A DNA stretch of 64,000 nucleotides from Rutidosis leptorrhynchoides (GCF_046630445.1 NC_092341.1:262001001-262065000), one strand, 5' to 3'. Counted from the stretch's first letter, positions 25,101 to 36,830 are shown. Numbers and translations: made by a program. The notes: a model not told the origin generated them from the sequence alone.

Positions 25101-25287
25101 TAAAATGAATCTGCATTTATTCATTTCACTCTTTTGTGATAGCTTCACTTATACTCTTCGTGTAATCAAATTGTTTTATCTATATTACTCAATGATTATA
25201 AAACTCTATTTATCAGCTCATATTCGTCATGAAAACATTTTTATGGTTAGCCATGACGACCTCGATCAAATTTCGGGACGAAATTTA
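22193..25287 (+). other. Interior of the non-autonomous Tekay-like element, no intact gene
   Basis: Traces of coding-like sequence with many stops (22193-22740, with alternating Pro/Thr/Ser codons and two related GAAACATTATGCGACGATTA-like blocks near 22365 and 22670). The rest is AT-rich DNA without a credible ORF. Short ORFs on either strand here are not conserved-looking. Confidence 0.6.
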
Positions 25288-25303
25288 TTTAACGGGTAGG
25301 TAC
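25288..25303 (+). other. Polypurine tract region
   Basis: TTAACGGGTAGGTAC directly before the 3' LTR. It is preceded by AATTTCGGGACGAAATTTAT, which is also found next to the PPT of the intact Tekay element (minus strand, 56741-56776). Confidence 0.75.
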
Positions 25304-27239
25304 TGTAACGACCCGGATTTTTCAGATCATTTTATACCTATGAGATTAATATTTACATAAATTAAACCTTACCAACATGATAAGCAATCCAAATTGTTGA
25401 GACTTGTGTGTTTGAAAAGAGTTTTACACAACGTTTGACCGTCCAATTTGACCGATGATATCACGAACTATATAACATACGATAATTATACGTTTGTGTA
25501 TATATATGTATTTATATATATTTAACATGATTTAAGGATGGTTTAACATCTCATTGTGTACTAATGACAATGAGTTATAAGTATATTTTGAAACTACTAA
25601 CTTAAGTTTTCAAAACGATAACTATACGTAACGTTCTTTGACTTAAAACTTATAATGTTTATACATGTATCGTATAGATATGTATTTAATCACTTTTAAA
25701 GGGCTTTTATACATAAAATAATATAAGTATATTTACAAAAGATAGCTATATTTGAATCCTCGTTCCGTTTCCTCAAGATTTCTATACGTATATCTAGGGT
25801 ATATGTACCCGTATCATACCCAGCTTCTATACATATTTACTATTGGTATATACACATAAAATCAACATCCTAATCAATATTATTACTGCCCTAGATATGA
25901 GGTAACTAGGATTTGTCAAGTAGCATGAATTATTAGTAATAAAACAAAATTAGGAATCCTTTTCTTTCTTTATAAACTAAAAACGTTTTTATGAATGAAC
26001 ATCATTTCTTCACTCCATTTTCTCATACCTACACCCTCATTTCTCTCTCAAAATACTCCCAACTTCATACTTGATCATCTCCAAGCATTTTCCCCATCAT
26101 TTAGCTTCAATTACAAGCCTTAAACACCATAAGAAAACTCTTTCAAGAACATATCAAAATAACCACCCATTTAAAGAAGTATACTTCCAACCTTTTGATC
26201 TAAATCCACCACTCTTTGATTCCAAGATTTTTTCTTATCTCTTACAGTAACTTTGTCCAGGTAACTTGAGGTAGTAACCTTGTTCATAATTTTATTCGAT
26301 TCATATTTATATAGCTATCTTATTTTATGTTGTAAAATTTTAACAACAAGAACATAGTTTGAATGATTTCAAACTTATTTGCAAACTAAATAGATCCTTC
26401 TAACTTAACTTTTAAAACACTTCAAGACCTGTAATATATCATAATGATATGCTAACTTAACAAGATATAACTTGGTTTTACAAAGAACATCTTAAAAACT
26501 GAATCTACATCGTCGGAGTGCAACCGGGGGCTGTTTTGGGTTGGATAATTAAAAACCATCTTGAACTTTGAATTGGAAGTTCATGTTCTGGAAAAATGAT
26601 ATTTCTTATGAATATGTTAACACATAAAAATTTCATGGTTTAACTCAAAGTGTAAGTATTTTTAGAAAAATGATCATTAAATGTTGTTTTTATGATGGAA
26701 AATGATCACTTTCATAAGTTTCATCAAAGTTTGGCCTATAACCTATGATTTCGAATACAAACTAAGGTATTTTCAATTCATATTCTTAAAATTTGACTCG
26801 ATCCAAGGAAGTGGCAAGTTGAACCAACAAAAAAGGAGTTGTAATGAAGAAACTACGACTAAAACAAGATTGGGTATCCGAAGCTAGTTTAGCTACGAAA
26901 ATATTTGGAGAAAAAGTAAATTAATCATATCTTTTCTAATTAATATAATATTTTATATATATAATTACTTATGATTTGATTTTATATATTTCAGGACCAC
27001 CCGTAAACAACACGAGAAGATTAATCATAAGACCTCATGATTGTACGCAACACGTCATTTGACAACACGGTACTTTATGTACGCAACACGTCATTTGACA
27101 ACATGGTACCATGGGTCGAGATTAATTCTGATCAATACGAATACGATGGGGTCTTTATTTATTTTATTGAGCAACTAATTGTGGACCACTAACATCGGAC
27201 TTCTAACTACGGACTAAGAAAACATTAAAAGTATTATAA

Positions 27240-27330
<91 letters not shown>

Positions 27331-28226
27331 ACGATTATTTGAAAAGAAAATATGTTGATATATTATATATATGGTTAGGTTCATGATATCTATCGAAGAC
27401 CAAGTCGTGTTAAATACCTTCAAGGCAAAAGTGAGTTTCATTACTCCCTTTTTATATATATTTTTGGGCTGAGAATACATGCACTGTTTTATAACTGTTT
27501 TATGAAATGGACACAAGTACTAAAAACATATTCTACGTTGAGTTGTACCACTTTGCATATTTTTCCCTAATAGCTTGGTAACTACCATTTACATGCGGTA
27601 TTGTAAACGCGAATCCTGTTGATAGATCTATCGGGCCTGACAACCCCAACCGGACTGGACGACCAGTATTCAACGGTTGCACAGTACTTCGTTTTCAGTG
27701 ACTACACTTGGTACAGTGTAGTGAGATTTCATAATAAAGGGAATATGCGACGTTGATTAAATGTTAAGTATGGTTACCAAGTGCTCAACCACTTAGAATA
27801 TTTTTATTAAAACGTTTATGTATATGAAATCTTGTGGTCTATTACTATTACGGAAATGATTGATTATGATAAACTAATGAACTCACCAACCTTTTGGTTG
27901 ACACTTTAAAGCATGTTTATTCTCAGGTATTAAAGAAATCTTCCGCTGTGCATTAGCTCATTTTAAGGATATTACTTGGAGTCATTCATGACCTACTTTG
28001 AAAGACGTTGCATTCGAGTCGTTGAGTTCATCAAGATTAATATTAAGTCAATTATAGTTGGATGTAATATGAAATGGTATGCATGCCGTAAATTTTTGAT
28101 GTAAAGAAAGTTTGTCTTTTAAAAACGAATGCAATGTTTGTAAAACGTATCATATAGAGGTCAAATACCTCGCGATGTAATCAACTATTGTGAATCGTTT
28201 GTAATGTATATGAACGGGTCCTTTCA
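25304..28226 (+). repeat. 3' LTR of the non-autonomous Tekay-like element
   Basis: This 2923-bp LTR pairs with 18413-21325. TA run at 27243-27328. It ends GGTCCTTTCA, then the CCAGG duplication. Confidence 0.95.
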
Positions 28227-28500
28227 CCAGGAAGCTTAGAAACCGGAAACCCGAGAGGGACTCCACCTTCCAGTCGATTTCCGGCAGAGGGTAATTGTCT
28301 TTTGGTCATGCTTTGTTGATGTCCTTGTAGTCGACGCACATGCGCCAAGATCCGTCTGCCTTTTTTACCATTACAGGGTTCGTCACCCATATTTGGTATT
28401 TTACTCTTTTCATTATACCGGCATCGACCAATCGTTGTACCTCGTTGTCCAGGAATTCGCTCCGTTCTAGCGCCATTGCTCTTTTCTTCTGAAAAACCAA
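28227..28500 (-). pseudogene. Tat element RT, N-terminal part
   Basis: Start of RT before the nested insertions. The minus strand shows NEVQRLVDAGIMKRVKYQIW, NPVMVKKADGSWRMCVDYKD, then PKDNYPLPEIDWKVESLSGF, cut at 28227 by the Tekay-like insertion. A TGA replaces a residue near 28316. The upstream stretch 28500-28573 links to the protease with further stops. Confidence 0.85.
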
Positions 28501-28572
28501 TGTGATGTTCGGGTTTACGTTTAGTCAGTGCTGTGCTATCTCACGAGGGACTCCTGTCATATCGGATGGCTC

Positions 28573-29448
28573 CTAGGCGAAGACATCGATATTTGCCGCT
28601 AGGAGTCTGCAAAGTGTATCCTTTGCGTCACCACTCAAATTCGTCCCGATTTGGATCCTTTGTTCTGGGTATTTAGGGTTCGGTAATACATAGCCATCAT
28701 CATACACTGTGATGTGATCTGCCCCTTTAAATATTTGCAAGCACTCAACCGGCTCCATCTCCTGTGTCCGGATGGTTGCTATGCCGGCTGGGGTTGGAAA
28801 TTTTAGCATGCCATGCACTGTGGACGTGATTGCCCCAAATTTTTGCATGGCGTTACGCCCAAGGATGATGTTGTACCGGGAGTCTGTTTTGACAATAGAG
28901 AATTCTATGTCCACAGTACTTTGAAAAGGTAATTTTCCTAGTACAACTTCCAATGTGATGGAGCCTACTGGTCAGGTTGCGGCACTGTTGAACCCTGCTA
29001 ACAGGGATGTCGCGGCTTTCTTTTTCCGGCGAATGCTCTCTGGTAACTACAAAAAACAGTGTTCAAACATAACCTCCGCCCCTGTACCTGTGTCAGTGTA
29101 AATTCACCCAATTTGACAATTGGAGATGTGTGCCCGAATGATGACATGATATGAAGACGGGTTAATATTAAACAACGACGGGAAGACGATTGTTTCGTGC
29201 TTCCATTAATCTAATACTCCTGATTTGCGTCGCTGTCTGGCGACCCGTGAGTGAATCATGTACACATTAGCGTCGGCTGTGTTATTCGGGGTTGCTTCTT
29301 TGTCTTCTAGCTCGTTAGGGTAAGCTGTGATTAATTTCGTACCTTTAGATAGCGCCATTTGATCAAACCAAAATTGTTTCGTGTAAATAGATTTCGGGTT
29401 TGAGTGCTTGATTTGGGAAAAAGAGTGAGTTGAATGTTTTAACTCCAA
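28573..29448 (-). pseudogene. Tat gag-start stub and protease
   Basis: One frame with a few stops. The first 80 codons (29448 to 29206) include MALSKGTKLITAYPNELEDK, which may be the original gag start. A TAG follows, then the run into a retropepsin: DTG at 29086-29094, AEVMFEHCF after it, and YNIILGRNAMQKFGAITSTV with FPTPAGIATIRT further on, characteristic of Tat-lineage protease. Stops lie near 29044 and 28975. The several hundred codons of gag expected between the stub and the protease are absent, implying an internal deletion before or during decay. Confidence 0.72.
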
Positions 29449-29449
29449 T

Positions 29450-30222
29450 AATTGTGCGAACCCCGATTTGGAATCTGGATTCTAAGGGCGCAAAACAATC
29501 GATTGAATTAACCTTATTCGATCAGAATTGAATAAGTTAATATCTTAGAGTGAAGATTGGCTCCGACGATGATCGGAGCGTTGATCAGAATTGAGTTAAC
29601 GACTGGAGTAATGCTATCGTGATTAATTTGGGCAGAGTAACATTAATGCATCCAGTGTTCTGTGAATGGGTGATTTTATTTGCGTATTTATAGATGTTAG
29701 GAGGGAATGATAACGTGGCATATGTCCCTTTCATGGTTGTAACGAACTTTGCCCATCCCGAGGGGTGACGTGGCATCTGTCTTTTTCATGGGAATAATCA
29801 AGCAGATCCTAACAAACTTTCCTAGATTTTTGGACTGACGTGGCATGCAACTTGCTTGCATGCTTGTTCCGGGATGAGGTGTCTGTTCCGGGACCGTGCA
29901 CTTTCTCCGGGACGGTGTGCTTATCCCGGGAGGGTATCATTATGCCGAGTTGAAATGCCGAACCGAGAAGTGGTGATGGTACCAGGAGCATGTCGGTTCC
30001 GTCTAAGGTGTCACGGAGCTCTCAGTTTAATCCGGGATGGACCGTGCCGGGTAAGTTATCTTCACAGTTATAGTTATCTTGACTGGCTACATGATGACGG
30101 ATGATGTCGGGGAGTAGCCCTTCTTCCGGGATGGACCGTTCCGGGTAAGATCCTAGCCGGTCGCTACTTTGTTAATGTCATTTTGAGACGGATCATTATG
30201 AGTATCATTAGCTACTTTATCA
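29450..30222 (-). repeat. 5' LTR region of the Tat element (inner edge uncertain)
   Basis: The outer edge is taken at 30222 (plus TTTATCA, so the minus strand starts TGATAAAG), because chromovirus gag coding begins immediately after. A minus-strand TATA box (CTATAAATAC) lies at 29684-29693. The part 29860-30160 is GC-richer and carries repeated CCGGGATGGACCGT-type words. No partner LTR exists in the window, so the inner edge between about 29450 and 29520 is not fixed. Confidence 0.5.
29684..29693 (-). promoter_or_regulatory. TATA box in Tat LTR
   Basis: Minus strand CTATAAATAC in the proposed Tat 5' LTR. Confidence 0.5.
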
Positions 30223-31220
30223 CCAGACCGAAGTAATGAAGAGGACGACGAGTTCATTCACAATCCGTCAAGTGAATCTATTGAAAACTCAAGAGCTGAG
30301 CCCGTTGTAGCCCCCAATGATAATGATCTGTCCGGACAAATAGGGCAAGCCCTAGTCCGTTATACACCAACTCTTTTGGATAAGATAAAGAAAATAATTG
30401 ATGAGAAATTGGATATCAAATTCCAAACTTTTATGGCAAATAACCCCACAAAGAATTGTGAAGGGGGAAGTGGACTTTAAAAGAATGAATGCGAGGTTCC
30501 AAAGATGAAAGATGAACGTTTAGAGTTTAAGAACTTTGCAAATTGTCATCCATCAGAATTTCATGGTAGAGTTGATTCGATTGTAAGTCAAAGGTGGATC
30601 GACGAAATAGAAGAAACTTTCCTGTTGTGCTCTTGTCCTGAACATTTGAAAGTGATCTATGCGTTCATCAATTGAAAAGGAGTGGTTATGAATGGTGGAA
30701 TTTTATAGTTAAATCCCACGGGCGAGAGGTAGCTACAAGCTTCTCTTGGGAAAAGTTCCGTGAGATGTTTATGGATCAATTTTCTCTACCCGCCGAAGTT
30801 AGTAGGTTGAAGTCCGAGTTTGTAAATATAGTGCATGGGAATAAATCCGTGACTGAGTTTAATGCGGAATTTAATGATATGTGTCGGTTTTGTCCTGATT
30901 TTGTTTCTAGTCCCAAATTGTAAATGGATCACTACCACGAGAAGTAAAATCCCAAAATAAGTGAGTTAATTGATATGGGCACATACAAGACCTTACCTGA
31001 AATGATGAATAGTGCCTTAGTAAGGAAAAGTTATATTAAGAAGAAGGCTGCCTGAAAATGAAAACTTGACCAAGATTCTAAGTCGTTCCAAGGTATGAGC
31101 CCAAAGAAAGGAAAATTTAATTTCGGGTCTCCACAGAAGTCAAAAGGAGGTTTCATGTCAGGAAAAGGTGGTGGAAATGAAGTAAAAACATGTAATAGAT
31201 GTGGTAAGAATCATACGGGT
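30223..31220 (+). pseudogene. Chromovirus gag (broken)
   Basis: Begins inside a charged N-terminal region. It passes an in-frame TAA at about 30478 and continues through LEFKNFANCHPSEFHGRVD. The gag core follows (YEWWNFIVKSHGREVATSFS and WEKFREMFMDQFSLPAEV, 30672-30923) with a frameshift between about 30640 and 30690. The end is interrupted by stops. Order and motifs match the gag of Tekay-type elements such as the intact one at 56788-61206. Confidence 0.8.
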
Positions 31221-34200
31221 GAATGTAGAGCGCGGTAGACCGATTGTTATTCTTGTAGGAAACCGGGTCATAGGACTGTGGATTGTCCTAGCAAGGGAAA
31301 GACATGTTATTATTGTTTCCAAAAGGGGCACATGCAATTTGATTGTCCTGAGTATAAGGACATGGCAAGTGGTGGTGTCAAGAAAGAGATTAAGACGGAA
31401 CCAAAGACAAATGAAAATCGAACAAGAGCTCGTGTCCATCAAATTACCACTCTCGAAACCAAGGAATTGCAAGATGTGGTGGCAGGTACCTTTATTGTAA
31501 ATTCTATACCTGCACATGTTTTGTTTGATTCCGGTGCTACAAGGTCGTTTGTTTCATATTCTTTTTGTAAGCACTTTAACATGACCCCAAATATGTAAGA
31601 ACACCCATTAGAAGTAGAGATAGCGAACAATAAAACTTTTTATGGTCTATAGTGTGTATAATGGGTGTGAAATTGTTTTAGATGATGAAAAGTTTGTTAC
31701 ATATTTAATACCAATGAAAATAGGAGAATTTCAAGTGATTGTAGGTATGGATTGGCTTAATAACAATGAAGGGATAATTTTATGCCGAAAGAAAATTGTA
31801 CTAGTTCAAGCACCAAATGGAAGGGTTATTTAGATTTATGGAGAACGGGCTAGACGTGCTATCCCAATATGTACATATGCTAAAGTTAAACGATTCTTAT
31901 CCCATGGGTGATGTGCTTTCTTGGCACATGTGATCGATGATTCAAAGAAATTTGTTGAGGCAAGTGATGTTCCGGTAGTTAATGAATATTTAGATGTGTT
32001 CCCGGATGAATTGCCTGGTGTTCCTCCTGACCGAGAAGTAGAATTTCGAATATAGTTAATTCCCAGAGCTACGCCAATTGCTAAGGCACCGTACCGATTA
32101 GCTCCATCAGAAATGAGGGAAATGATGACTCAATTACAAGATTTACTTGATAAGGGTTTTATCCGTCCTAGTAGCTCACCTTGGGGAGCTCCAGTTCTAT
32201 TTGTGAATAAGAAATACGGTACGATGAGAATATGTATTGATTATCGTGAGTTAAATAAGGTCACCATCAAAAATAAATACCCATTTCCGAAAACTGACAA
32301 CTTATTTGATCAATTACAAGGGGCATGTTTCTTCTCGAAAATAGATTTAAGGTTGGGATACCATCAATTGAAAGTGAAAGAAGAAGACATTCTTAAAACG
32401 GCTTTTCGCACTAAGTATGGTCATTATGAGTTTATGGTCATGCCCTTGAATTTGACAAACACTTCGGCCGCGTTTATGGACTTAATGAACCGGGTATGTC
32501 GTTCAATGCTTGATCAGTTCGTGATTGTGTTCATTGATGATATTTTGATATATTTAATAAGTGAAGAAGAGCACACCTCTCATTTGAGGCGAGTGCTAGA
32601 AGCTTTGAGGCAAGAGAAACTTTATGCTAAATTTTCGAAATGTGAGTTTTGGCTCCGAGAGGTACAATTCTCAGGGCATGTCATTAATAGAAAGGTAATT
32701 CAAGTTGATCCGGCTAAGGTAAATGCAGTGATGAAGTGGGAACCACCTATGAACCCTACCAAGGTTAGAAATTTCCTAGGTTTAGTGAGGTATTACCGAA
32801 GGTTTATACAATATTTCTCTAGGATAGCCACCCCACTCACAAAGTTAACTCGTAAGGATGTACAGTGGAGATGAGATGAAAAGCAAAAACAAGCGTTTCA
32901 ATTCCTAAAGGAGAAGCTCGTTCAAGCCCCAATTTTAGAATTACCGGAGGGAAATTAGAACATGACGGTGTATTGTGATGTGTCCAAGAAAGGTTTGGGG
33001 TGTGTGCTAATGTAGAAGGGAAGGTTGTAGATTATGTTTCAAGCCAATTGAAACCTCACAAAAAACGATACCCCACTCATGACTTAGAGTTAGCGGCCGT
33101 GGTTTTCGCTTTGAAAATATGGCGTCACTATCTCTATAGTGTAAAGTTTTCCATCTATACCGATCACAAGAGTTTAAAGTATCTCTTTGATCAAAGAGAT
33201 TTAAATTATCGACGAAGGAGATGGCTCGATTTGGTGAAAAACTATGATTGTGAAATCTTATACCACCCGGGAAAGGCTAATGTAGTGGCGGATGCACTAA
33301 GTCGGAAGTCGAGTCATCAAACATTAAAGGTGACAATTTTAGCTATGATTGTGACCCCACAAATTTTCGATCGAATATGAGAAGCTCAAAATGTGGCATT
33401 GTCACCCGGCATTGTGCGAAAGGATTAAAGGTCAAGTTAATGAATTTGAGGAAGATTCACGAGGTTTAAAACTACGATATGGAAGGATTTGGGTTCCTAT
33501 TCAATGTAACGTAAGAAACAAGATTTTAGAAGCGGCTCATAAGTCTAAGTATTCGATCCACTCCTGCGCTACTAAGATGTATAGAGACTTAAAAAGGGAC
33601 TATTGGTGGCCTGGAATTAAAATGGATATAGTTAAATATGTTCACAAGTGCCTTACTTGTCTTCAAGTGAAGGCCGATCATCAAATGTCTTATGGTAAAC
33701 TTCAGCCGTTAGAGGTACCGGTGTGGGAATGAGAGCATATCACTATGGATTTAGTAACTAAGTTACCTAGAACCCCACGTCAACATGATGCTATATCGGT
33801 TATTGTCGATAGGTTGACCAAGATTGCGCTATTTTTACCAATAAAAGAAGCTTCATCTTCGGAAGCAATGTCGAAATTGTATATGAAAGAGGTTGTAGCT
33901 AGACATGGAGTGCCGGTTTCCAAAGTCTTTAGACCACGACACTCGCTTTACTTCGCGTTATTGGAGGAAGTTTCAAGAAGAAATGGGTCCCAAATTGCAT
34001 GTAAGTACCGCATTTCACCTACAAACGGATGGTCAAAGTGAACGAACCATCCAAACCCTTGAAGATATGCGAAGAGCTTGTGTGATAGATTTTGGTGGTA
34101 GTTGGGATACCCACCTTCCTTTACCTGATTTTTCTTATAACAATAGTTATCATTCTTCCATTGGTATGCCACCCTACGAGATGTTGTATGGAAGAAAATG

Positions 34201-34800
34201 TTGAACTCCGATATGTTGGGGTGATGTGGGTCAAAGAGAATTAGGAAGCACAGAAATAGTTTTACAAACTGCAGAAATGATTGATCAAATCCGTGAAAGA
34301 TTGAAAACGGTTCAAGGTTGACAAAAGTCATATGCGGATAGGAGAAGGAGATCGTTGGAATTTCAAGTGGGTGACAAAGTAATGCTCAAGGGTTCCCCGT
34401 GGAAGGGCATTATTCGTTTCTGGAAAAGAGGAAATTTGGGTCAATTTGTGGGACCGTTTGAGATAATTGCATGAGTCTGAAAAGTTGCTTAACGGTTAGC
34501 TTTACCCGATGGACTAAGTTCTATTCATAACACATTTCATGTGTCAAACTAAGGAAGTGTTTGGCGGAAGAATCAACTTATGTACCACTTAATGAAATTA
34601 TAGTGGATGAAAAATTAAGATATGTGGAAAAGCCGGTGAAAGTCTTAGATCATAAAACCAAATAATTAAGAAACAAGTCGGTGACTTTGATTAAGATTCA
34701 ATGGGAATATGGAAAGGGTTCTGAGTGTACTAGGGAACCCGAAGAATGGTTAATGAAGTACTACCCAGCTTTACTTCAAGAATGGTTTGCGAGGACGCGA
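31190..34800 (+). pseudogene. Chromovirus gag knuckle, protease, RT, RNase H, integrase, chromodomain-like end (broken)
   Basis: Zinc-knuckle motifs at 31250-31350 (CYSCRKPGHRTVDC and CYYCFQKGHMQFDC, both CX2CX4HX4C). Protease LFDSGATRSFV near 31520 and IVGMDWL near 31740. RT 32113-32874 with [10 protein letters not shown] and [11 protein letters not shown], so the catalytic FIDD is kept, then a TGA at 32872 where Trp is expected. RNase H 33000-33380 ([25 protein letters not shown]). Integrase zinc region and core from 33391 (HKCLTCLQ, then a TGA for Trp at 33730, VIVDRLTK, a frameshift near 33920 inside the core, [10 protein letters not shown]). TGA codons for Arg lie at 34202 and 34318. The tail (34640-34780) has a chromodomain-like IQWEYGKGSECTREPEEW. 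Clearly dead. Confidence 0.85.
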
Positions 34801-34806
34801 ACCGTA

Positions 34807-34820
34807 TAACGGGGGTTAGT
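34807..34820 (+). other. Polypurine tract of the chromovirus pseudogene element
   Basis: TAACGGGGGTTAGT just before TGTGAAATCTCG, the inferred LTR start. It resembles the AACGGG-type PPTs of the other two Tekay-like elements. Confidence 0.6.
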
Positions 34821-36826
34821 TGTGAAATCTCGAAATTTCAAGGTAATATTTTATAAGTGTTTAAAATGATTTGTTATATTTTTGTAATTTTCTAGTAAAA
34901 AAGGACATGTTTAGAGTCGTTAGTTAACTATTATCAAGAACAATGTATGCATTGCTAACTTAAGGACCTTCTCTAACTAGTTTGTGGTGGGGAGGGTAGA
35001 AATTGTTAAAAGATCAAAGTTATTAAATTAAAAATGAATAAATGGATGTATATGTATCAGTTTTAATGAAATCAAAATTTGGAAGTGTATATGTGTGTGT
35101 GTGTGTGTGTATGTGTGTGTGTCGACATAGTGTGGAACCAAGACCACCTCACCAAATTTAGTGAAATTAACCCCACACAATTACTAAGCGAAGCAATTAG
35201 GGGTATATAAAGCTTAGTGGAAACAAGAGATTCATCATTGTCTCCTTCTTTTGTGTGCAATTTGGGATTCTTAACCCTAATACTTGAGATATGAAATTCT
35301 AGCCTTGCTTATCACAAATTAATTGTGTTATAGAGGAATTATTGAGTTATAAGTTGTTAAAGGTTGCGATATTGTGTTGTTCAAGCTTAAAAACTTAATT
35401 AAATGATGTTTAAGTGTAAGTCTATGTATAATCTTGCTATAAGTGCTTATGTTTTGGTAATGATGATTTGAAGTGGTAAGTAGTCAAAATTAGTTTCTGC
35501 ACATAATGTGTTTGTTGAAATGCCTCAATGAAAGTAAATATGAGATTTTTAACAAATTGTATGAAAAGATTAATGTCTTGAGTGATGGAGTTTTCATTAG
35601 TACTTGTTGTTAAGAAATGAAAATCAAGAAGTGTTTTAAAGAAATGTCCATGTTAAAAGGGATGAATGATTTGAGAACTAGTTTTGATTGAATTGATCAA
35701 TTATATGATTAATGAAGATTAGCATGTTTATAGGTTCTAGTCAAGGAAAGGAAGCTAAAAGTGGTCAAGGAAGTGCTAGAGAACAAGGTGAGTTTATAGG
35801 GGGTAATTTGGGCGGGTCAAGAGTGACTTAGTGCACCCGAATTGCATCCGTACAAGAGGGTGACGACTAAGGTCACTATATTGTTAGCTTAGACGCTACT
35901 AATAGGCTTTCCTACTAGTGGTGTCTATGGTTGATGATTAGCTTAGGCATGGTCATTAGGTTCACTTAATGATTATGTCTATGGTATGTTCTAGCTTAGA
36001 GACTTTGGTTGTCTATGTAGGTATGTTTGATGAATAACGTGAGCTTAGACATACGCCTATGTCTATGGTGAATGTTAGCTTAGTCATAATTACTAGGTCA
36101 CCCTCTAGTAAGTTATGTCTATGGTATTTTAAGTCGGATCCGATAATAGCAATCAACCTTCAGTTTAGAAGGTTAAGTTAAATACGAAGTTTATGATTTA
36201 TTATACAAAGTTTTTACTTTTACTTACCTATAGCTCACTAAGCATGTAGGCTTAACCCTATGTTATGATTATGTTTTGATAGGATCGAAAGGACATCGAG
36301 AAGGTAAAGAACCCATTTGAAGTTAGAGGAGCATATCTGCACGTAGTAAGTAGTAAGTAGTAATGCAAGTCCCTTTTGAAACTAGCTCAACGATAACCAC
36401 TTGTTAATGTCATGGTCAAAATTGTATTTTGGGATTTATGTATAACCCACGTTTTGGAATTAAATGTCATGTTTGAATATGTGTAGTAGATTGTATGTGA
36501 TTAAGAATTTCACTATGAAGTTTTGATGTATGAAGATTGTGCTTAAGAACAGATTATAAATGTTTTTCTACCTTAGAGTATTGTTGTGTATGCTAAAATA
36601 CTTAAACATGATTCTGACCCAGCATGAGGTCGCTCCGCAACCCACTTCCATCGCAACACGACTTGTAGTTAATTTTGAATGTCGAGCTTAATTTAAAGGG
36701 AAAATCATCTGGCATAGTGTGAGGTTGCGACGCGACTTGGTACTGGAAAGGATGGTCTGGGCTGGCTATATGTTCGGCATCAGAAATGTGCACCGGATCG
36801 CGCCACGACCAATTTGGCCTACGACA

Positions 36827-36830
<4 letters not shown>
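34821..36830 (+). repeat. 3' LTR of the chromovirus pseudogene element (right edge estimated)
   Basis: Starts TGTGAAATCTCG after the PPT. It contains a GT microsatellite (35092-35122), a strong TATA box (35204-35212), a tandem series of hairpin-forming units (35884-36130) and Tekay-like end sequence. The right edge is set only by the AT microsatellite at 36829-36880 and could be off by 200 bp. Confidence 0.5.
35204..35212 (+). promoter_or_regulatory. TATA box in chromovirus LTR
   Basis: TATATAAAG, with the transcribed part downstream. It supports the LTR call. Confidence 0.6.

Larger units (their letters stand above)
18413..28226 (+). mobile_element. Non-autonomous Tekay-like LTR element, complete, nested in Tat RT
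   Basis: A 9.8-kb plus-strand element with LTRs at 18413-21325 and 25304-28226, TG...CA ends, CCAGG duplications (18408-18412 and 28227-28231), a tRNA-Met type PBS and a PPT. The 4-kb interior has no protease, RT or integrase. Its LTR start, PPT region and post-PBS leader closely match the intact Tekay element at 53973-64000, so it is a candidate non-autonomous partner of that family. By eye the LTRs differ by roughly 25 substitutions plus TA-repeat length, so it is older than the insertion at 10370. Confidence 0.92.
8884..30222 (-). mobile_element. Tat-type Ty3/gypsy element, truncated at 3' side, split by two nested elements
   Basis: Minus-strand element present as three pieces: 28227-30222, 18323-18412 and 8884-10369. 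Reading across the two insertions and dropping one copy of each 5-bp target duplication keeps one RT reading frame with no lost or added base. That proves the pieces were once contiguous. Order: LTR, short gag-start stub, protease, RT, degenerate RNase H, second (archaeal-type) RNase H. The second RNase H is the mark of the Tat/Ogre/Retand clade. Integrase and 3' LTR are missing: the sequence stops at the linker that normally leads from RNase H to integrase. In-frame stops include a TGA where RT has Trp, and a TAA between the two RNase H domains. Confidence 0.85.
30223..36830 (+). mobile_element. Chromovirus (Tekay-like) pseudogene element, 5' truncated, with 3' LTR
   Basis: A plus-strand element running from inside gag through pol to a PPT and LTR-like sequence. 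The 5' LTR, PBS and gag start are absent and replaced at 30222 by the Tat LTR, so the Tat element probably inserted here. Many stops and frameshifts. Right edge estimated. Confidence 0.8.

Noticed and set aside
27214..27516. ORF with a long Tyr-Ile repeat
   Set aside because: It is a translation of the (TA)n microsatellite inside the LTR.
31158..31517. 119-codon minus-strand ORF
   Set aside because: Antisense of the chromovirus zinc-knuckle and protease region.
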